From: Amaricoccus sp003258405
Lineage (GTDB): Bacteria; Pseudomonadota; Alphaproteobacteria; Rhodobacterales; Rhodobacteraceae
DNA length: 64,000 nucleotides
Assembly (NCBI RefSeq): GCF_043226085.1
Contig: NZ_CP171225.1
Location: 3,100,001 to 3,164,000 of the forward strand
Direction: 5' to 3'
Of this stretch, positions 1-8,167 are shown piece after piece. The translations under genes and the position numbers were made by a program. Positions within the stretch are counted from its first letter, which is position 1; every line of letters begins with the position of its first letter. The notes beneath the pieces were generated by a model. It was not told the origin of the DNA and searched no databases. It saw nothing but the letters and a program-made list of their open reading frames with translations.

Positions 1-1112
1 TCGTCATAGCCGATGCCGAAGACCAGATCGACGCGCCGGGTCGGGCTCGCCGTCACGTTGGTGATGACATTGCCCCAGACCTTGGAGTTCGGCACCACGA
101 TCACCTGATTGTCCGGCGTCGTGACCATGGTCGAGACGATGGAGACCGACTTCACCGTGCCCGCGACCCCGCCGATATCCACGTAGTCGCCCTCGTCGAA
201 CGGACGGTTGATCATGATCATCAGCCCCGCGGCGAGATTGCCGAGCGTGTCCTGCATCGCGAAGGCCATGATGAAGGAGGCGCCACCGATCAGGGCGAAG
301 ACCGGCGTGATGTCGATCCCGAGGCTCGAGAGCACGACCATGAGCCCGATCGCGATGGTGAGCCAGTAGATGATCATCACGATGAAGGCCTGAAGCAGCT
401 TGGAGAGGTTGGGGATCCGCCCCACGCCCCGCCGCGCGATCCGCCGCACTGTGCCCGCCACGATCACCAGCGCCAGCAGCGCCCCGATGATGATCGCGCC
501 CTGCACCACGAAATGCAGCCCGCCCTCCCGATCGATCGCCCAGTGCCAGGCCTCCAGCGCCAGCGTCTCGATCGTCGCGTTGCGCTTTTCCTCGATGATG
601 ATGGCGCTGCGGTAGCTGCGGTAAGGCGCGATCGTCGCCGCATCGCCGCCCTTCTTCTCCCAGGCGTCGAGCACCGCGGCGTATTTCGTGAAGGCCGCGT
701 TGCGGGTGTCTGTCAGGGGCTCGATCTGCGCGGCGGCATCCTCCCCCTTGTCGCCCATCGCCGCGATCTGCGCGTCGACCACCTGCTCGGTGTCGTGCTT
801 GACAATGCCGAGCCATATATCGGCGAGCTTGGCGAGATCGTCCTGGGTAAGCGGCTGGAGCAGCAGGACGAAGGCCGCCTGATCGGTGTCGGGGCTGGTC
901 AGGCCCGGGTTCAGGTCCGGCGCAGCCTCGGCCTCGGCCTCATCCGCCGGTGCCTCGCCCGCCTCGGGCTCCGCCGCCGGAGCCTCCGCGGAAGGTTGCG
1001 CCGCGTCGCCGCCATCTGCCGCCTGCGCCATGAGCCGCGGCGCTGCGGCAAGGCTCAGGAGACAGACCAGGGCGAGGACCATGAAATGCCGGAATGCGGC
1101 CTGGAGGGTCAT
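1..1112 (-). CDS. Mechanosensitive ion channel of the MscS family, truncated by the window edge
   Basis: The gene reads leftward from an ATG at 1112 and is still open at base 1, so about 370 residues are visible and the C-terminal cytoplasmic part is missing. The product starts with a signal-peptide-like stretch, followed by an Ala/Glu/Pro-rich acidic linker and a periplasmic region of about 100 residues. Hydrophobic segments lie near residues 195-215 and 235-260, followed by a Gly/Ala-rich pore helix near 270-300 (MAFAMQDTLGNLAAG). The MscS beta domain follows, with the motif TPDNQVIVVPNSKVWG. MscS-family channels open under membrane tension and release solutes on osmotic downshift. The long extracytoplasmic N-terminus resembles the larger MscS relatives more than the minimal E. 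coli MscS. The family call is firm; the exact gating stimulus is not known. Confidence 0.9.
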   Translation of the reverse strand, partial: MTLQAAFRHFMVLALVCLLSLAAAPRLMAQAADGGDAAQPSAEAPAAEPEAGEAPADEAEAEAAPDLNPGLTSPDTDQAAFVLLLQPLTQDDLAKLADIWLGIVKHDTEQVVDAQIAAMGDKGEDAAAQIEPLTDTRNAAFTKYAAVLDAWEKKGGDAATIAPYRSYRSAIIIEEKRNATIETLALEAWHWAIDREGGLHFVVQGAIIIGALLALVIVAGTVRRIARRGVGRIPNLSKLLQAFIVMIIYWLTIAIGLMVVLSSLGIDITPVFALIGGASFIMAFAMQDTLGNLAAGLMIMINRPFDEGDYVDIGGVAGTVKSVSIVSTMVTTPDNQVIVVPNSKVWGNVITNVTASPTRRVDLVFGIGYD

Positions 1113-1173
1113 GTTTCTGTCTCTGTAGTTGAAATGCGTGGGCCTGAAAGGGTACCAAGACGGGCGCCGGGCT

Positions 1174-2370
1174 TCAACCCGTGGTCCGCTCCGCCAGCCG
1201 CGCCGCGGCCGCGCGCCCCGCCCAGCGGCCGGTCGCGAGACAGGCCGTCAGCAGGTAGCCCCCGGTCGGTGCGTCCCAGTCGAGCATCTCGCCGGCGCAG
1301 AAGACCCCGGGCAGCGCGTGGAGCATCAGCCCCGAATCGAGCGCCTCCCGGCAGACCCCGCCCGCCGAGGAAATCGCCTCGGCGATCGGATGGGGCCCGG
1401 TGAGCGGCAGCGGCAGGGCCTTCAGGGCCGCCGCCGTCGTCTCGGGCGCGGCAAGCGCCTCCGGGGCGCACTCCCGGAGCAGCGCGATCTTCACCGGCGG
1501 AAGCCCGAGTCGCCGCCGCAGGTGATTGGCAAGGCTGAGCCGCCCGCGCGGCCGGGCGACCCGCGCGGCCACCTCGGCTCCCGCAAGGTCTGGCAGCAGA
1601 TCGAGCGAGAGCGTCGCGCCCCGGCCGAGCTCGCTTCCCAGTGCATAGATGCCGCCGCCCTCGACTCCGCGCGCCGTCACGACGAACTCGCCCCGCACCC
1701 GCCGCCCGCCCGCGCTCAGCGCCACGGGCTTCACCGCCGCCCCGAAATGCTTCGCCATGTGCTCCGACCAGCGCGCGCCATGGCCCACGTTCGCGGCGCG
1801 GAAGGGGGCCAGCGCCACGCCCCGCGCGGCAAGCCATTCCGTCCAGGCTGCGTCCGAACCGAGCCGCGGCCAGGATGCACCGCCGAGGGCCAGAACCGTC
1901 ACCTCGGCCCGGATGAGCCGTGGCCCTTCCGGCGTCTCGAAGCGGAAGGCCTCGCCCTCCCAGCCGGTCCAGCGCCAGCGCGTGCGCCAGTCCACGCCCG
2001 CCTCGGCGAGCTGCGCGAGCCAGGCCCGGAGCAGCGGCGAAGCCTTCATCGCCGCCGGGAAAACCCGGCCCGAGGTGCCGGTGAAACAGGCCGCTCCGAG
2101 CCCGTCGGCCCAGGCCCGCACCGCCTCCGGCCCGAAGTCGGCGAGCATCGGAGAAAGCCCGCCGCCCCCTTCCGGATAGGCCGCGCAAAACGCCTCCAGC
2201 GGCTCGTCCTTGGTGAGATTGAGCCCGGACTTCCCCGCCATCAGAAGCTTGCGCCCAAGCGAGGGCATCGCCTCCGCGATCAGCACGCGGCGGCCTGGCC
2301 CGGCGAGCATCCCGGCGGCCATCAGCCCGGCCGGGCCGCCGCCGATCACGAGGGCGGTTGGATCCTGCAT
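1174..2370 (-). CDS. FAD-dependent flavoprotein, HI0933/BaiN-like family (TIGR03862 type)
   Basis: 398 residues. The start at 2370 places the dinucleotide-binding motif GGGPAGLMAAG at residues 10-20, as expected for a Rossmann FAD site. In-frame sequence upstream of 2370 is low-complexity and lacks family features. Near the C-terminus the motif GEMLDWDAPTGGYLLTACLATG is the FAD-contact segment typical of the HI0933/YhiN-like family. Members are soluble flavoproteins of largely unknown substrate, often annotated as NAD(P)/FAD-dependent oxidoreductases. The gene stands alone on the minus strand, with the mscS gene following after a gap of about 60 bp. The family is clear; no specific reaction can be assigned from sequence. 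Confidence 0.85.
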   Translation of the reverse strand: MQDPTALVIGGGPAGLMAAGMLAGPGRRVLIAEAMPSLGRKLLMAGKSGLNLTKDEPLEAFCAAYPEGGGGLSPMLADFGPEAVRAWADGLGAACFTGTSGRVFPAAMKASPLLRAWLAQLAEAGVDWRTRWRWTGWEGEAFRFETPEGPRLIRAEVTVLALGGASWPRLGSDAAWTEWLAARGVALAPFRAANVGHGARWSEHMAKHFGAAVKPVALSAGGRRVRGEFVVTARGVEGGGIYALGSELGRGATLSLDLLPDLAGAEVAARVARPRGRLSLANHLRRRLGLPPVKIALLRECAPEALAAPETTAAALKALPLPLTGPHPIAEAISSAGGVCREALDSGLMLHALPGVFCAGEMLDWDAPTGGYLLTACLATGRWAGRAAAARLAERTTG

Positions 2371-2683
2371 GCCTCCGCTCCTGACGAAAACCCGGCCCGA
2401 ACGCAAGCCTCGCGCCACCCGTGTTCGCGCCCCGTCGGGAACGAGGGGCAAAATGGCGCAGGCGGTCCTGGCGCGGCAGCGAGCCTGTGACACAAGGAAA
2501 CAGGCCCGAGGCGCGCCCGCAGCTCCCTTCAGCGCCGAACGTCTCCGGGAGGGCCGGACAATCGGCGAGAGCGTCGCCGCCGCCCGCCGCGCCACAGACA
2601 CGGCGACGGTGCGTCTGGGAGCGGTAACAGGGGCCACCTTTCCTCCGAACTCCTCTTCAGGACAGGAGAGGACAAAGCAGCCC
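2371..2683. other. Intergenic stretch, no gene recognised
   Basis: This 313-base region separates two divergent genes. Open frames here are arginine/proline-rich and look like extensions of neighbouring frames, not genes. I see no convincing promoter, hairpin or RNA gene. Confidence 0.4.
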
Positions 2684-2995
2684 ATGCACATCCGCCCCGA
2701 ACTGAAGCGCCTGATCCTCGGGCATATCCTCGCGATGGTAGCCTTCGTTGCCGCGCTGATGCTCTATTGCCTCGCGCTCGACATGCAGTCGGTGCATCTC
2801 GCGGTGCTGGCGGTGCTCACGACCACCGGGCCGCTCGTCTCGCGCATCTTCGAGGGGCTGATCCGGCGGCGCCAGCGGGTGCTCGGCCTGCCCATGGACT
2901 GTCTCGAGGCCGACGACGAGGTGCTCCTCGCGCGCACGCTGCCGCTGGCGCTTCCGGTCATCGGCACGCTCTTCGCATGGTTCGTGGTGCTCTGA
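2684..2995 (+). CDS. Small hypothetical membrane protein
   Basis: 103 residues, start ATG at 2684 with a purine-rich GGAGAGGA stretch about 12 bases upstream. The protein has a first hydrophobic span near residues 11-32, a second less hydrophobic one near 38-50, a short basic loop (RRRQR), and a third hydrophobic segment at the C-terminus ending in WFVVL. This suggests two or three membrane passes. I do not recognise a family. The frame is open upstream, but that part is Arg/Pro-rich and has no membrane character, which supports the internal start. It is divergent from the flavoprotein gene and has no obvious functional partner. Confidence 0.6.
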   Translation: MHIRPELKRLILGHILAMVAFVAALMLYCLALDMQSVHLAVLAVLTTTGPLVSRIFEGLIRRRQRVLGLPMDCLEADDEVLLARTLPLALPVIGTLFAWFVVL

Positions 2996-3010
2996 GCCGC
3001 GGCCGCGGCG

Positions 3011-3060
3011 TATGGCAAGTTGCCATATAGATTCCATACGCATTCCATATCGATTCCATA
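3011..3060. repeat. Palindrome plus three ATTCCATA repeats spaced exactly 11 bp
   Basis: An inverted repeat TATGGCAA-g-TTGCCATA lies at 3011-3027. It is followed immediately by ATTCCATA at 3031-3038, 3042-3049 and 3053-3060, a perfect 11-bp period, about one helical turn. The block begins 15 bases after the stop of the small membrane protein and about 350 bases before the amino-acid ABC binding-protein gene. It is much more AT-rich than its surroundings. It looks like a cooperative protein-binding site, but no known regulator motif matches it in my recollection. Confidence 0.7.
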
Positions 3061-3356
3061 CGGTCGTTTCCTGCTCCAACCGACCTGGTCCCGCCGCGGA
3101 GTCTCCGCCGAGGAGACCGCGCTCCAGGCCGGGCGAGGCGCCTTCAAGCGCCCCGCCCCCGGCTGCCGATGCGGCGTCCACCGCCTGCATGTTCGAACGC
3201 AGGCACACGAAGGGCGTCCATATGCCCGACCCCGACGCATTTGAGCTCATGGGCTTCCGTTCGGTGGCCGAGCATGGTGCCATCTGGCGTGAAACCTCTG
3301 CGCGTGGGCGCGCTTGTCCGGGATTCTTCGCGGCGGGCCGAGACCGGGCAAGTCCC
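3061..3356. other. Non-coding stretch between the repeats and the ABC operon
   Basis: No gene is supported here. Frames open on the plus strand are Pro/Arg/Ser-rich at first. One short frame from the ATG at 3222 onward has a more protein-like composition, but it has no family resemblance and no good ribosome-binding site, so I do not call it. Confidence 0.35.
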
Positions 3357-3384
3357 TTGACGCGCGGGACATCCCGACTAGGCT
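3357..3384 (+). promoter_or_regulatory. Candidate promoter of the amino-acid ABC operon
   Basis: TTGACG at 3357-3362 and TAGGCT at 3379-3384 are separated by 16 bases and lie about 30 bases upstream of the ATG at 3414. The -35 is near consensus and the -10 is weaker. The match is by eye only. Confidence 0.45.
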
Positions 3385-3413
3385 GACCCGGACATGCATT
3401 CTGGAGAAAGCCT

Positions 3414-4175
3414 ATGAAGCGCATCCTGGCCAGCGTCGCCTCGATCCTCTGTCTGAGTGCCGCCGGTCCGGCGCTGGCTCTCAACATCTGCATCGAGGGG
3501 GCCTATCCCCCATTCTCCGAACTTGCCGACGACGGCACGCTCGTCGGCTTCGACGTGGATATCGCCAACGCGCTCTGCGACGAGATGAACGTCGAATGCG
3601 AGATGGTGAAGGTCGACTGGGATGGCATCATCCCGGCGCTGCTCGAGAAGAAATGCGATGCGATCGTCGCCTCGATGTCGATCACCCCGGACCGGGCGCA
3701 GGTGATCTCCTTCACCGACAAATACTACAACACACCCGCGCGCCTCGTGGCCGCGAAGGGCACCGATCTCGTGGACAGCCCCGAGGGGCTCGCGGGCAAA
3801 CGGCTTGGCGTGCAGCGGGGCACCGTGCACCAGCCTTTTGCCGAGGCGCACTATCCGGACGCCGATATCGTGCTCTACGGCTCGCAGGACGAGGCCAATC
3901 TCGACCTGATTGCGGGGCGGCTCGATGCGGTGATGGCCGACAGCGTCGTCCTGTCGCTTGGATTCCTCGAGACGCCGCAGGGCGCTGACTATGCCTTCTT
4001 CGGCGAGCCGCATCTCGATCCGGCGATCCATGGCGAGGGGGTCGGCATCGGTGTGCGCAAGGAGGACAACGACCTGCGCGAGCAGCTCAACGGGGCCATC
4101 GCAGCGATCCGCGAGAGCGGCGTCTACGATGACATCTCGGGGAAGTATTTCGACTTCGACATCTATGGAGAGTGA
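3414..4175 (+). CDS. Periplasmic polar amino-acid ABC transporter binding protein
   Basis: 253 residues. The first 22 residues form a Sec signal peptide ending near ALA-LNI. The mature part is a family 3 solute-binding protein, with the N-terminal motif EGAYPPFSE followed by DGTLVGFDVDIANALC and the segment DAIVASMSITPDRAQVISFTDKYY, all characteristic of ArgT/HisJ-like proteins. Members capture arginine, lysine, ornithine, histidine or octopine-type compounds in the periplasm and deliver them to two membrane permeases. Those permeases follow directly at 4218 and 4897. The exact ligand cannot be read from the sequence. The gap of 42 bases to the next gene supports one operon. Confidence 0.9.
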   Translation: MKRILASVASILCLSAAGPALALNICIEGAYPPFSELADDGTLVGFDVDIANALCDEMNVECEMVKVDWDGIIPALLEKKCDAIVASMSITPDRAQVISFTDKYYNTPARLVAAKGTDLVDSPEGLAGKRLGVQRGTVHQPFAEAHYPDADIVLYGSQDEANLDLIAGRLDAVMADSVVLSLGFLETPQGADYAFFGEPHLDPAIHGEGVGIGVRKEDNDLREQLNGAIAAIRESGVYDDISGKYFDFDIYGE

Positions 4176-4217
4176 TCCGGGCACGGTACCGGTAGCGCCT
4201 CAGGGACCGGAGGCGCG

Positions 4218-4907
4218 ATGGAGAACCTGATCCGCTATGTGCCCCTGCTCCTGAACGGGGTGCTGGTGACGGTGGCGCTGGCGCTGATCTCGCTCCTGTT
4301 CGCAACGCTCTTCGGCGCGCTCGGCGCGGCAGGGCGGATCAGCCGGCGGCCCCTCGCAAGCGGTGCGGTGCTGCTCTACACGACGCTGGTGCGCGGCATC
4401 CCGGATCTGGTGCTGCTTCTTCTTGTCTATTTCGGCGGCCAGAGGCTGCTCAACAATCTCGCGAGCTTCCTCGGGCTCGGTCCGGTCTCGCTTTCGCCCT
4501 TCTGGGCCGGCGTCGTCGCGATCGCGTTCATCTATGGCGCCTATCTCACCGAGACCTTTCGCGGCGCCTACCAGACCATTCCGCACGGCCAGGTCGAAGC
4601 GGCGCAGGCGCTCGGCCTTCGGGGCTTTGCGCTGCACTGGAACGTCACCATCCCGCAGCTCATCCGCTTCGCGCTGCCGGGATATGCCAACGTCTGGCAG
4701 GTTCTGGTGAAATCGACCGCGGTCGTCTCGGTGATCGGGCTCGAGGATCTCGTCGGCATCGCCAACGAGGCGGGCAAGACCGCGCGCGAGCCCTTCATCT
4801 TCTACATGGCGGTTCTGGCGGTCTATCTCTTCATCACCTGGATTTCGACAACGCTTTTCGAAGCAATGGAGCGCCGCTATGCGGTGCCGCTCGCCCATGC
4901 GCGTTGA
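4218..4907 (+). CDS. Amino-acid ABC transporter permease (HisQ/ArtQ-like)
   Basis: 229 residues with a GGAGG ribosome-binding site a few bases upstream of ATG 4218. It is a His/Glu/Gln/Arg/opine-type inner-membrane permease. The membrane spans include residues about 10-35, 50-75 and 90-115. The conserved EAA loop EAAQALGLRGFALHWNVTIPQ near residues 128-150 contacts the ATPase. It should form the translocation pore as a heterodimer with the product of the next gene, which starts 11 bases before this stop codon. No ATP-binding subunit is encoded nearby, so the transporter must borrow or share one from elsewhere. Confidence 0.9.
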   Translation: MENLIRYVPLLLNGVLVTVALALISLLFATLFGALGAAGRISRRPLASGAVLLYTTLVRGIPDLVLLLLVYFGGQRLLNNLASFLGLGPVSLSPFWAGVVAIAFIYGAYLTETFRGAYQTIPHGQVEAAQALGLRGFALHWNVTIPQLIRFALPGYANVWQVLVKSTAVVSVIGLEDLVGIANEAGKTAREPFIFYMAVLAVYLFITWISTTLFEAMERRYAVPLAHAR

Positions 4908-5589
4908 CCTGATCCTTGCGAACTGGACGCTTTTCGCCGCGGGCGTCTGGATGACGCTTCAGCTCACGTTGCTCGCGCTTCTGATCGGCTTCTGCATTGC
5001 GCTGCCCGCCGGGCTCGCGCGGGCGCGGCGGCAGCGTTTCTGGTCGCCGCTCCTCCAGGGCTACGTCTACCTGTTCCGCGGCACGCCCCTGCTGGTGCAG
5101 ACCTACCTGATCTACTACGGGCTTTCGCAGTTCGCCTTCGTTCGCGAAAGCTGGGCTTGGCTCGTCCTGCGCGATCCCTGGTGGTGTGCGCTCATCGCCT
5201 TTTCGCTCAATTCCGGCGCCTATGCGACCGAGATCATCCGCGGCGCGGTCGAGACGACGCCAAAGGGCGAGGCAGAGGCCGCCATGGCCCTCGGGCTCTC
5301 GCCACGCCAGCGGGATTTCCTCGTGCTGATCCCCTCCGCCCTGCGCCGCGCGCTGCCGCAATACGGCAATGAAGTGGTCTTCATGCTGCATGGCTCGGCG
5401 GTGGCGAGTGTCATCACGCTGCAGGACATTCTCGGGGTAGGGCGCACCCTCAACGCGCGCTTCTACCTTGCCTACGAAGGCATCCTGACCGCCGCGCTGC
5501 TCTACATGGCAATCACTTTCGTGCTCGTGGGGCTCTTCCGGATGCTGGAGCGGCGCTATCTGCGGCACATGCGGCCGCGGAGCGCCTGA
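4897..5589 (+). CDS. Amino-acid ABC transporter permease (HisM/ArtM-like)
   Basis: 230 residues. I take the ATG at 4897, giving an N-terminus MRVDLILANWTLFAAGVWMT like other HisM-type proteins. An in-frame ATG at 4879 would add only six residues. The start lies inside the end of the upstream permease gene, which suggests translational coupling. Hydrophobic spans alternate with the conserved loop EAEAAMALGLSPRQRDFLVL (the EAA motif). It pairs with the upstream permease in an importer for a polar amino acid. The next gene, a PIN-domain protein, starts only six bases downstream. Confidence 0.9.
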   Translation: MRVDLILANWTLFAAGVWMTLQLTLLALLIGFCIALPAGLARARRQRFWSPLLQGYVYLFRGTPLLVQTYLIYYGLSQFAFVRESWAWLVLRDPWWCALIAFSLNSGAYATEIIRGAVETTPKGEAEAAMALGLSPRQRDFLVLIPSALRRALPQYGNEVVFMLHGSAVASVITLQDILGVGRTLNARFYLAYEGILTAALLYMAITFVLVGLFRMLERRYLRHMRPRSA

Positions 5590-5594
5590 GCGGC

Positions 5595-6182
5595 ATGAAA
5601 GCCTGTCTCGATGCCTGCGTGCTGTTTCCGAGCGTCATGCGCGAGATGCTGCTCGGCGCGGCAGCGGCGGGCTGCTTCGAGCCGGTCTGGTCGGAGCGGA
5701 TCCTCGAGGAATGGGCGCGCGCCACACGGCGTCTGCCGGTCGGGGCTGAGGCGATTGCGCGAGCCGAGATCGGCCGGATGCGCGCCCGCTGGCCAGAGGC
5801 GATGGCCGAGGCGACGCCCGAGGCCGAGGCGCTGATCTCGCTGCCCGATCCCGATGACCGGCATGTGGTCGCCGCGGCGCTGGCCGGCGGAGCGGACACG
5901 CTGGTGACTTTGAACCGGCGGGATTTCCCGAGCCGCACGCTTGCGCGCCATGGCCTGATCCCCCGCGATCCCGACAGTCTGCTGGTCGAAATCCACCAGG
6001 ACGGGCAGGGGCTTGGTTCCGTCGCGGCGGGCGTTCAGGCCCACGCCGAGCAGGTTTCCGGCCGGCCGCAGCCGCTGAGGACACTTCTGAAGCGCGCAGG
6101 CCTGCCGCGGCTGGCCAAGATCCTTGCCTCCGAGGAAGACCCGGCGGGAGCTCCGCCCCGGGTCACTCCATCGCGAGGATGA
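5595..6182 (+). CDS. PIN-domain protein (RSP_2648-like), putative ribonuclease
   Basis: 195 residues. The N-terminus MKACLDACVLFPSVMREM carries the first acidic PIN residue (Asp6), and the motif LPDPDDRHVVAAALAGGADTLVTLNRRDFP near residues 78-108 supplies the others. PIN domains are metal-dependent RNases, often toxins. No antitoxin gene lies next to it. The position right behind two transporter permeases argues that this is not a classical toxin-antitoxin pair. I recall the same domain family in Rhodobacter sphaeroides under the name RSP_2648. The C-terminal tail of about 60 residues is an extension beyond the catalytic domain, and its last 20 bases overlap the convergent phaZ gene. Confidence 0.75.
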   Translation: MKACLDACVLFPSVMREMLLGAAAAGCFEPVWSERILEEWARATRRLPVGAEAIARAEIGRMRARWPEAMAEATPEAEALISLPDPDDRHVVAAALAGGADTLVTLNRRDFPSRTLARHGLIPRDPDSLLVEIHQDGQGLGSVAAGVQAHAEQVSGRPQPLRTLLKRAGLPRLAKILASEEDPAGAPPRVTPSRG

Positions 6183-7374
6183 GGTTCCGGACGATCGGAT
6201 AGATCTCCTTTTCCCAGCGCTTGCCGTTGAAGACCCCGTAATGGCCGACATTGGCCTGCAGGTGGTGGCGCTTCAGATGCGGGCGCAGCGAGCGGCAGAG
6301 ATCGTGCGCCGCGGTGGTCTGGCCAAGGGAACAGATGTCGTCGCGCCCGCCCTCGACGGTCAGAAGCGCCGTCTTGCGGATCGCGCCGCAATCGACCGGC
6401 GTGCCGCGATAGGTGAAATCTCCGGTCGCAAGCTCCGCCCGCTGGAAGACCCGGTCGATCGTCTCGAGGTAGAATTCCTCGGTCAGATCGAGAACGGCGA
6501 AATATTCGTCGTAGAATTCCTTCGTCTTCCGCGCCTTCTCGTATTCGCCATTGGCGAGGTTCACATAGAGCTTGCGATGCGCCTCGCGGTGGCGATCCAT
6601 GTTCATCGCCATGAAGGACATGAGCTGAATGAAACCCGGATAGACCCGCCGGCCGCCGCCCTTGTGCCGGCCCGGCACCGTCGCGATGACGTTGTTCCGG
6701 AACCAGGACAGCGACTTCTCGTTGGCGAGCTCGTTGACCATCGTCGGGCTCTCGCGCACATCGATCGGCCCGGCCATCAGCGTCATCGTGCGCGGGGTTG
6801 CGGGGTTGTTCGCAGCAGACATGACCGCGACCGCGATCAGCGTCTGGACACAGGGTTGGCAGACTGCCAGCACGTTCGAGCCAGGCCCGAGTTCCTCGAG
6901 GAACTGGATCACGTAATCGACGTAATCCTCGACGCCGAACGGGCCCTCCTCCACCGGCACATCGCGGGCGTTCGCCCAGTCGGTGATATAGACGTCGTGA
7001 TCTTCCAGCAGGGTGCGCACCGTACCGGCCAGAAGCGTTGCGAAATGCCCGGAGAGGGGGGCAACCACAAGGATCTTCGGCTGCGGCGTGTCGATGTCCT
7101 TGGCAAAATGCAGGAGGTTCCCGAACGGTTTGGAGAGCACGACCTCTTCGGTGACGGGCACGTCCCGGTTGCCGACCATCACGCTCGGAATGCCGAAGCT
7201 CGGCCGCTCGTGGCTGAGCTTGAAACGCGCCAGCATCTCGAGAGAGGCATTGATGTGGCTCTTGCCGGGCAGGGACTTCATCCACTCGGGCGCGGCGCCG
7301 TTGCTGAGTGAGGAGGCCATCAGCCGGAACGGAGCCATGAGATCGTCCTGAAGCTGATAAGCCTGATAGAGCAT
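6163..7374 (-). CDS. phaZ: Intracellular poly(3-hydroxybutyrate) depolymerase
   Basis: 403 residues, start at 7374 preceded by GGGAGGGG. It belongs to the intracellular PhaZ type that attacks native amorphous PHB granules in the cytoplasm and releases 3-hydroxybutyrate oligomers. The nucleophile is expected to be a cysteine in a lipase-like box, here AVCQPC with Cys172. Other conserved segments are the N-terminal MLYQAYQLQDDLMAPFR and the C-terminal FNGKRWEKEIYPIVRN. The released monomer would be oxidised by the 3-hydroxybutyrate dehydrogenase encoded at 9.2-10.0 kb. An 11-base motif shared with the phasin promoter region lies 17 bases upstream of the start. The family call is firm. Confidence 0.93.
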   Translation of the reverse strand: MLYQAYQLQDDLMAPFRLMASSLSNGAAPEWMKSLPGKSHINASLEMLARFKLSHERPSFGIPSVMVGNRDVPVTEEVVLSKPFGNLLHFAKDIDTPQPKILVVAPLSGHFATLLAGTVRTLLEDHDVYITDWANARDVPVEEGPFGVEDYVDYVIQFLEELGPGSNVLAVCQPCVQTLIAVAVMSAANNPATPRTMTLMAGPIDVRESPTMVNELANEKSLSWFRNNVIATVPGRHKGGGRRVYPGFIQLMSFMAMNMDRHREAHRKLYVNLANGEYEKARKTKEFYDEYFAVLDLTEEFYLETIDRVFQRAELATGDFTYRGTPVDCGAIRKTALLTVEGGRDDICSLGQTTAAHDLCRSLRPHLKRHHLQANVGHYGVFNGKRWEKEIYPIVRNLILAME

Positions 7375-7390
7375 TCGCCCCTCCCGCAAG

Positions 7391-7401
7391 TCGTGCTGCA
7401 C
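7391..7401. promoter_or_regulatory. TCGTGCTGCAC motif shared with the phasin gene, candidate PhaR site
   Basis: The 11 bases TCGTGCTGCAC occur here, 17 bases upstream of phaZ, and again at 52555-52565 upstream of the phasin gene, in the same orientation relative to each gene. PhaR repressors of PHA genes in Paracoccus and Rhodobacter are known to prefer TGC-rich sites. Assigning PhaR here is inference. Confidence 0.45.
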
Positions 7402-7485
7402 CACAGACAGAAAGCTAGTGTATTTAATGTTGCGGTGCGAGAGAATTGTGATGCATCCTGTCTGAAAGGCGGTCCGAGGGCAAAC

Positions 7486-8139
7486 ATGGCTAAAGCGACA
7501 TTGACGATTTCGTCTAAAAATTACTCATCCTGGTCGTTGCGCGGCTGGTTGCTCTGCCGCATGGCAGGCATCGACTTCGAGGAGCAGCTCATCGATATTG
7601 ATGATCCGGAGATGCGGCAGGAGCTGCTTCTGCTCTCCCCCTCCGTGCGGGTGCCGCGGCTCACCAACGGTGAGGACAGCGTGTGGGACACGCTCGCGAT
7701 TGCGGAATATCTCAACGAGATCTTTCCCGACGCGCAGATGTATCCTGCGGAGCGGCACGCCCGGGCGCATTGCCGCGCCATCTCGGGCGAGATGCATTCC
7801 GGCTTCCACAACCTGCGCTCGGCCCTGCCGATGAACATCAAGGCCCGGCACAAGTTCTTCAAGATCTTCTCCGGTGCCCGCCCTGACGTGGAACGCATCC
7901 GGCAGATCTGGACGGAGTGCCTCGCCGGCTATGGCGGACCCTTCCTCTTCGGCGCTCCGACGGTTGCCGATGCGATGTTCGCGCCGGTCTGCACCCGGTT
8001 CCGCACCTATGCGGTCGAACTGGATCCCGCGCTCGAGGCCTATTGCGATACGATCTACGGCTGGGAGCCGATGCAGGACTGGATCGAGGGCGCGCTGGCC
8101 GAGCCCGACGAGATCATCGAGCTCGAAGTGGAGTTCTGA
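7486..8139 (+). CDS. Glutathione S-transferase family protein
   Basis: 217 residues starting at ATG 7486. The N-terminal thioredoxin-like domain opens with TLTISSKNYSSWSLRGWLL, where a serine in SSWS is the likely glutathione-activating residue. The glutathione-binding segment includes VPRLTNGEDSVWDTLAIAEYL, the usual VPxL...DSxAI pattern. The C-terminal half is the alpha-helical GST domain. Members conjugate glutathione to electrophiles or carry out related thiol chemistry in the cytosol. The substrate is unknown. The gene is divergent from phaZ, with 111 bases between the starts. Confidence 0.85.
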   Translation: MAKATLTISSKNYSSWSLRGWLLCRMAGIDFEEQLIDIDDPEMRQELLLLSPSVRVPRLTNGEDSVWDTLAIAEYLNEIFPDAQMYPAERHARAHCRAISGEMHSGFHNLRSALPMNIKARHKFFKIFSGARPDVERIRQIWTECLAGYGGPFLFGAPTVADAMFAPVCTRFRTYAVELDPALEAYCDTIYGWEPMQDWIEGALAEPDEIIELEVEF

Positions 8140-8167
8140 TCCCGGCGCGGGGCGCGCACCGGTCCTT

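Noticed and set aside
4..816. Minus-strand frame of 270 codons at the left edge
   Set aside because: It is in the wrong frame. The adjacent minus-strand frame encodes a clear MscS channel running off the edge.
5595..6182. PIN-domain gene as half of a toxin-antitoxin pair
   Set aside because: No small antitoxin frame lies before or after it. The upstream gene is a permease and the downstream gene is convergent phaZ.
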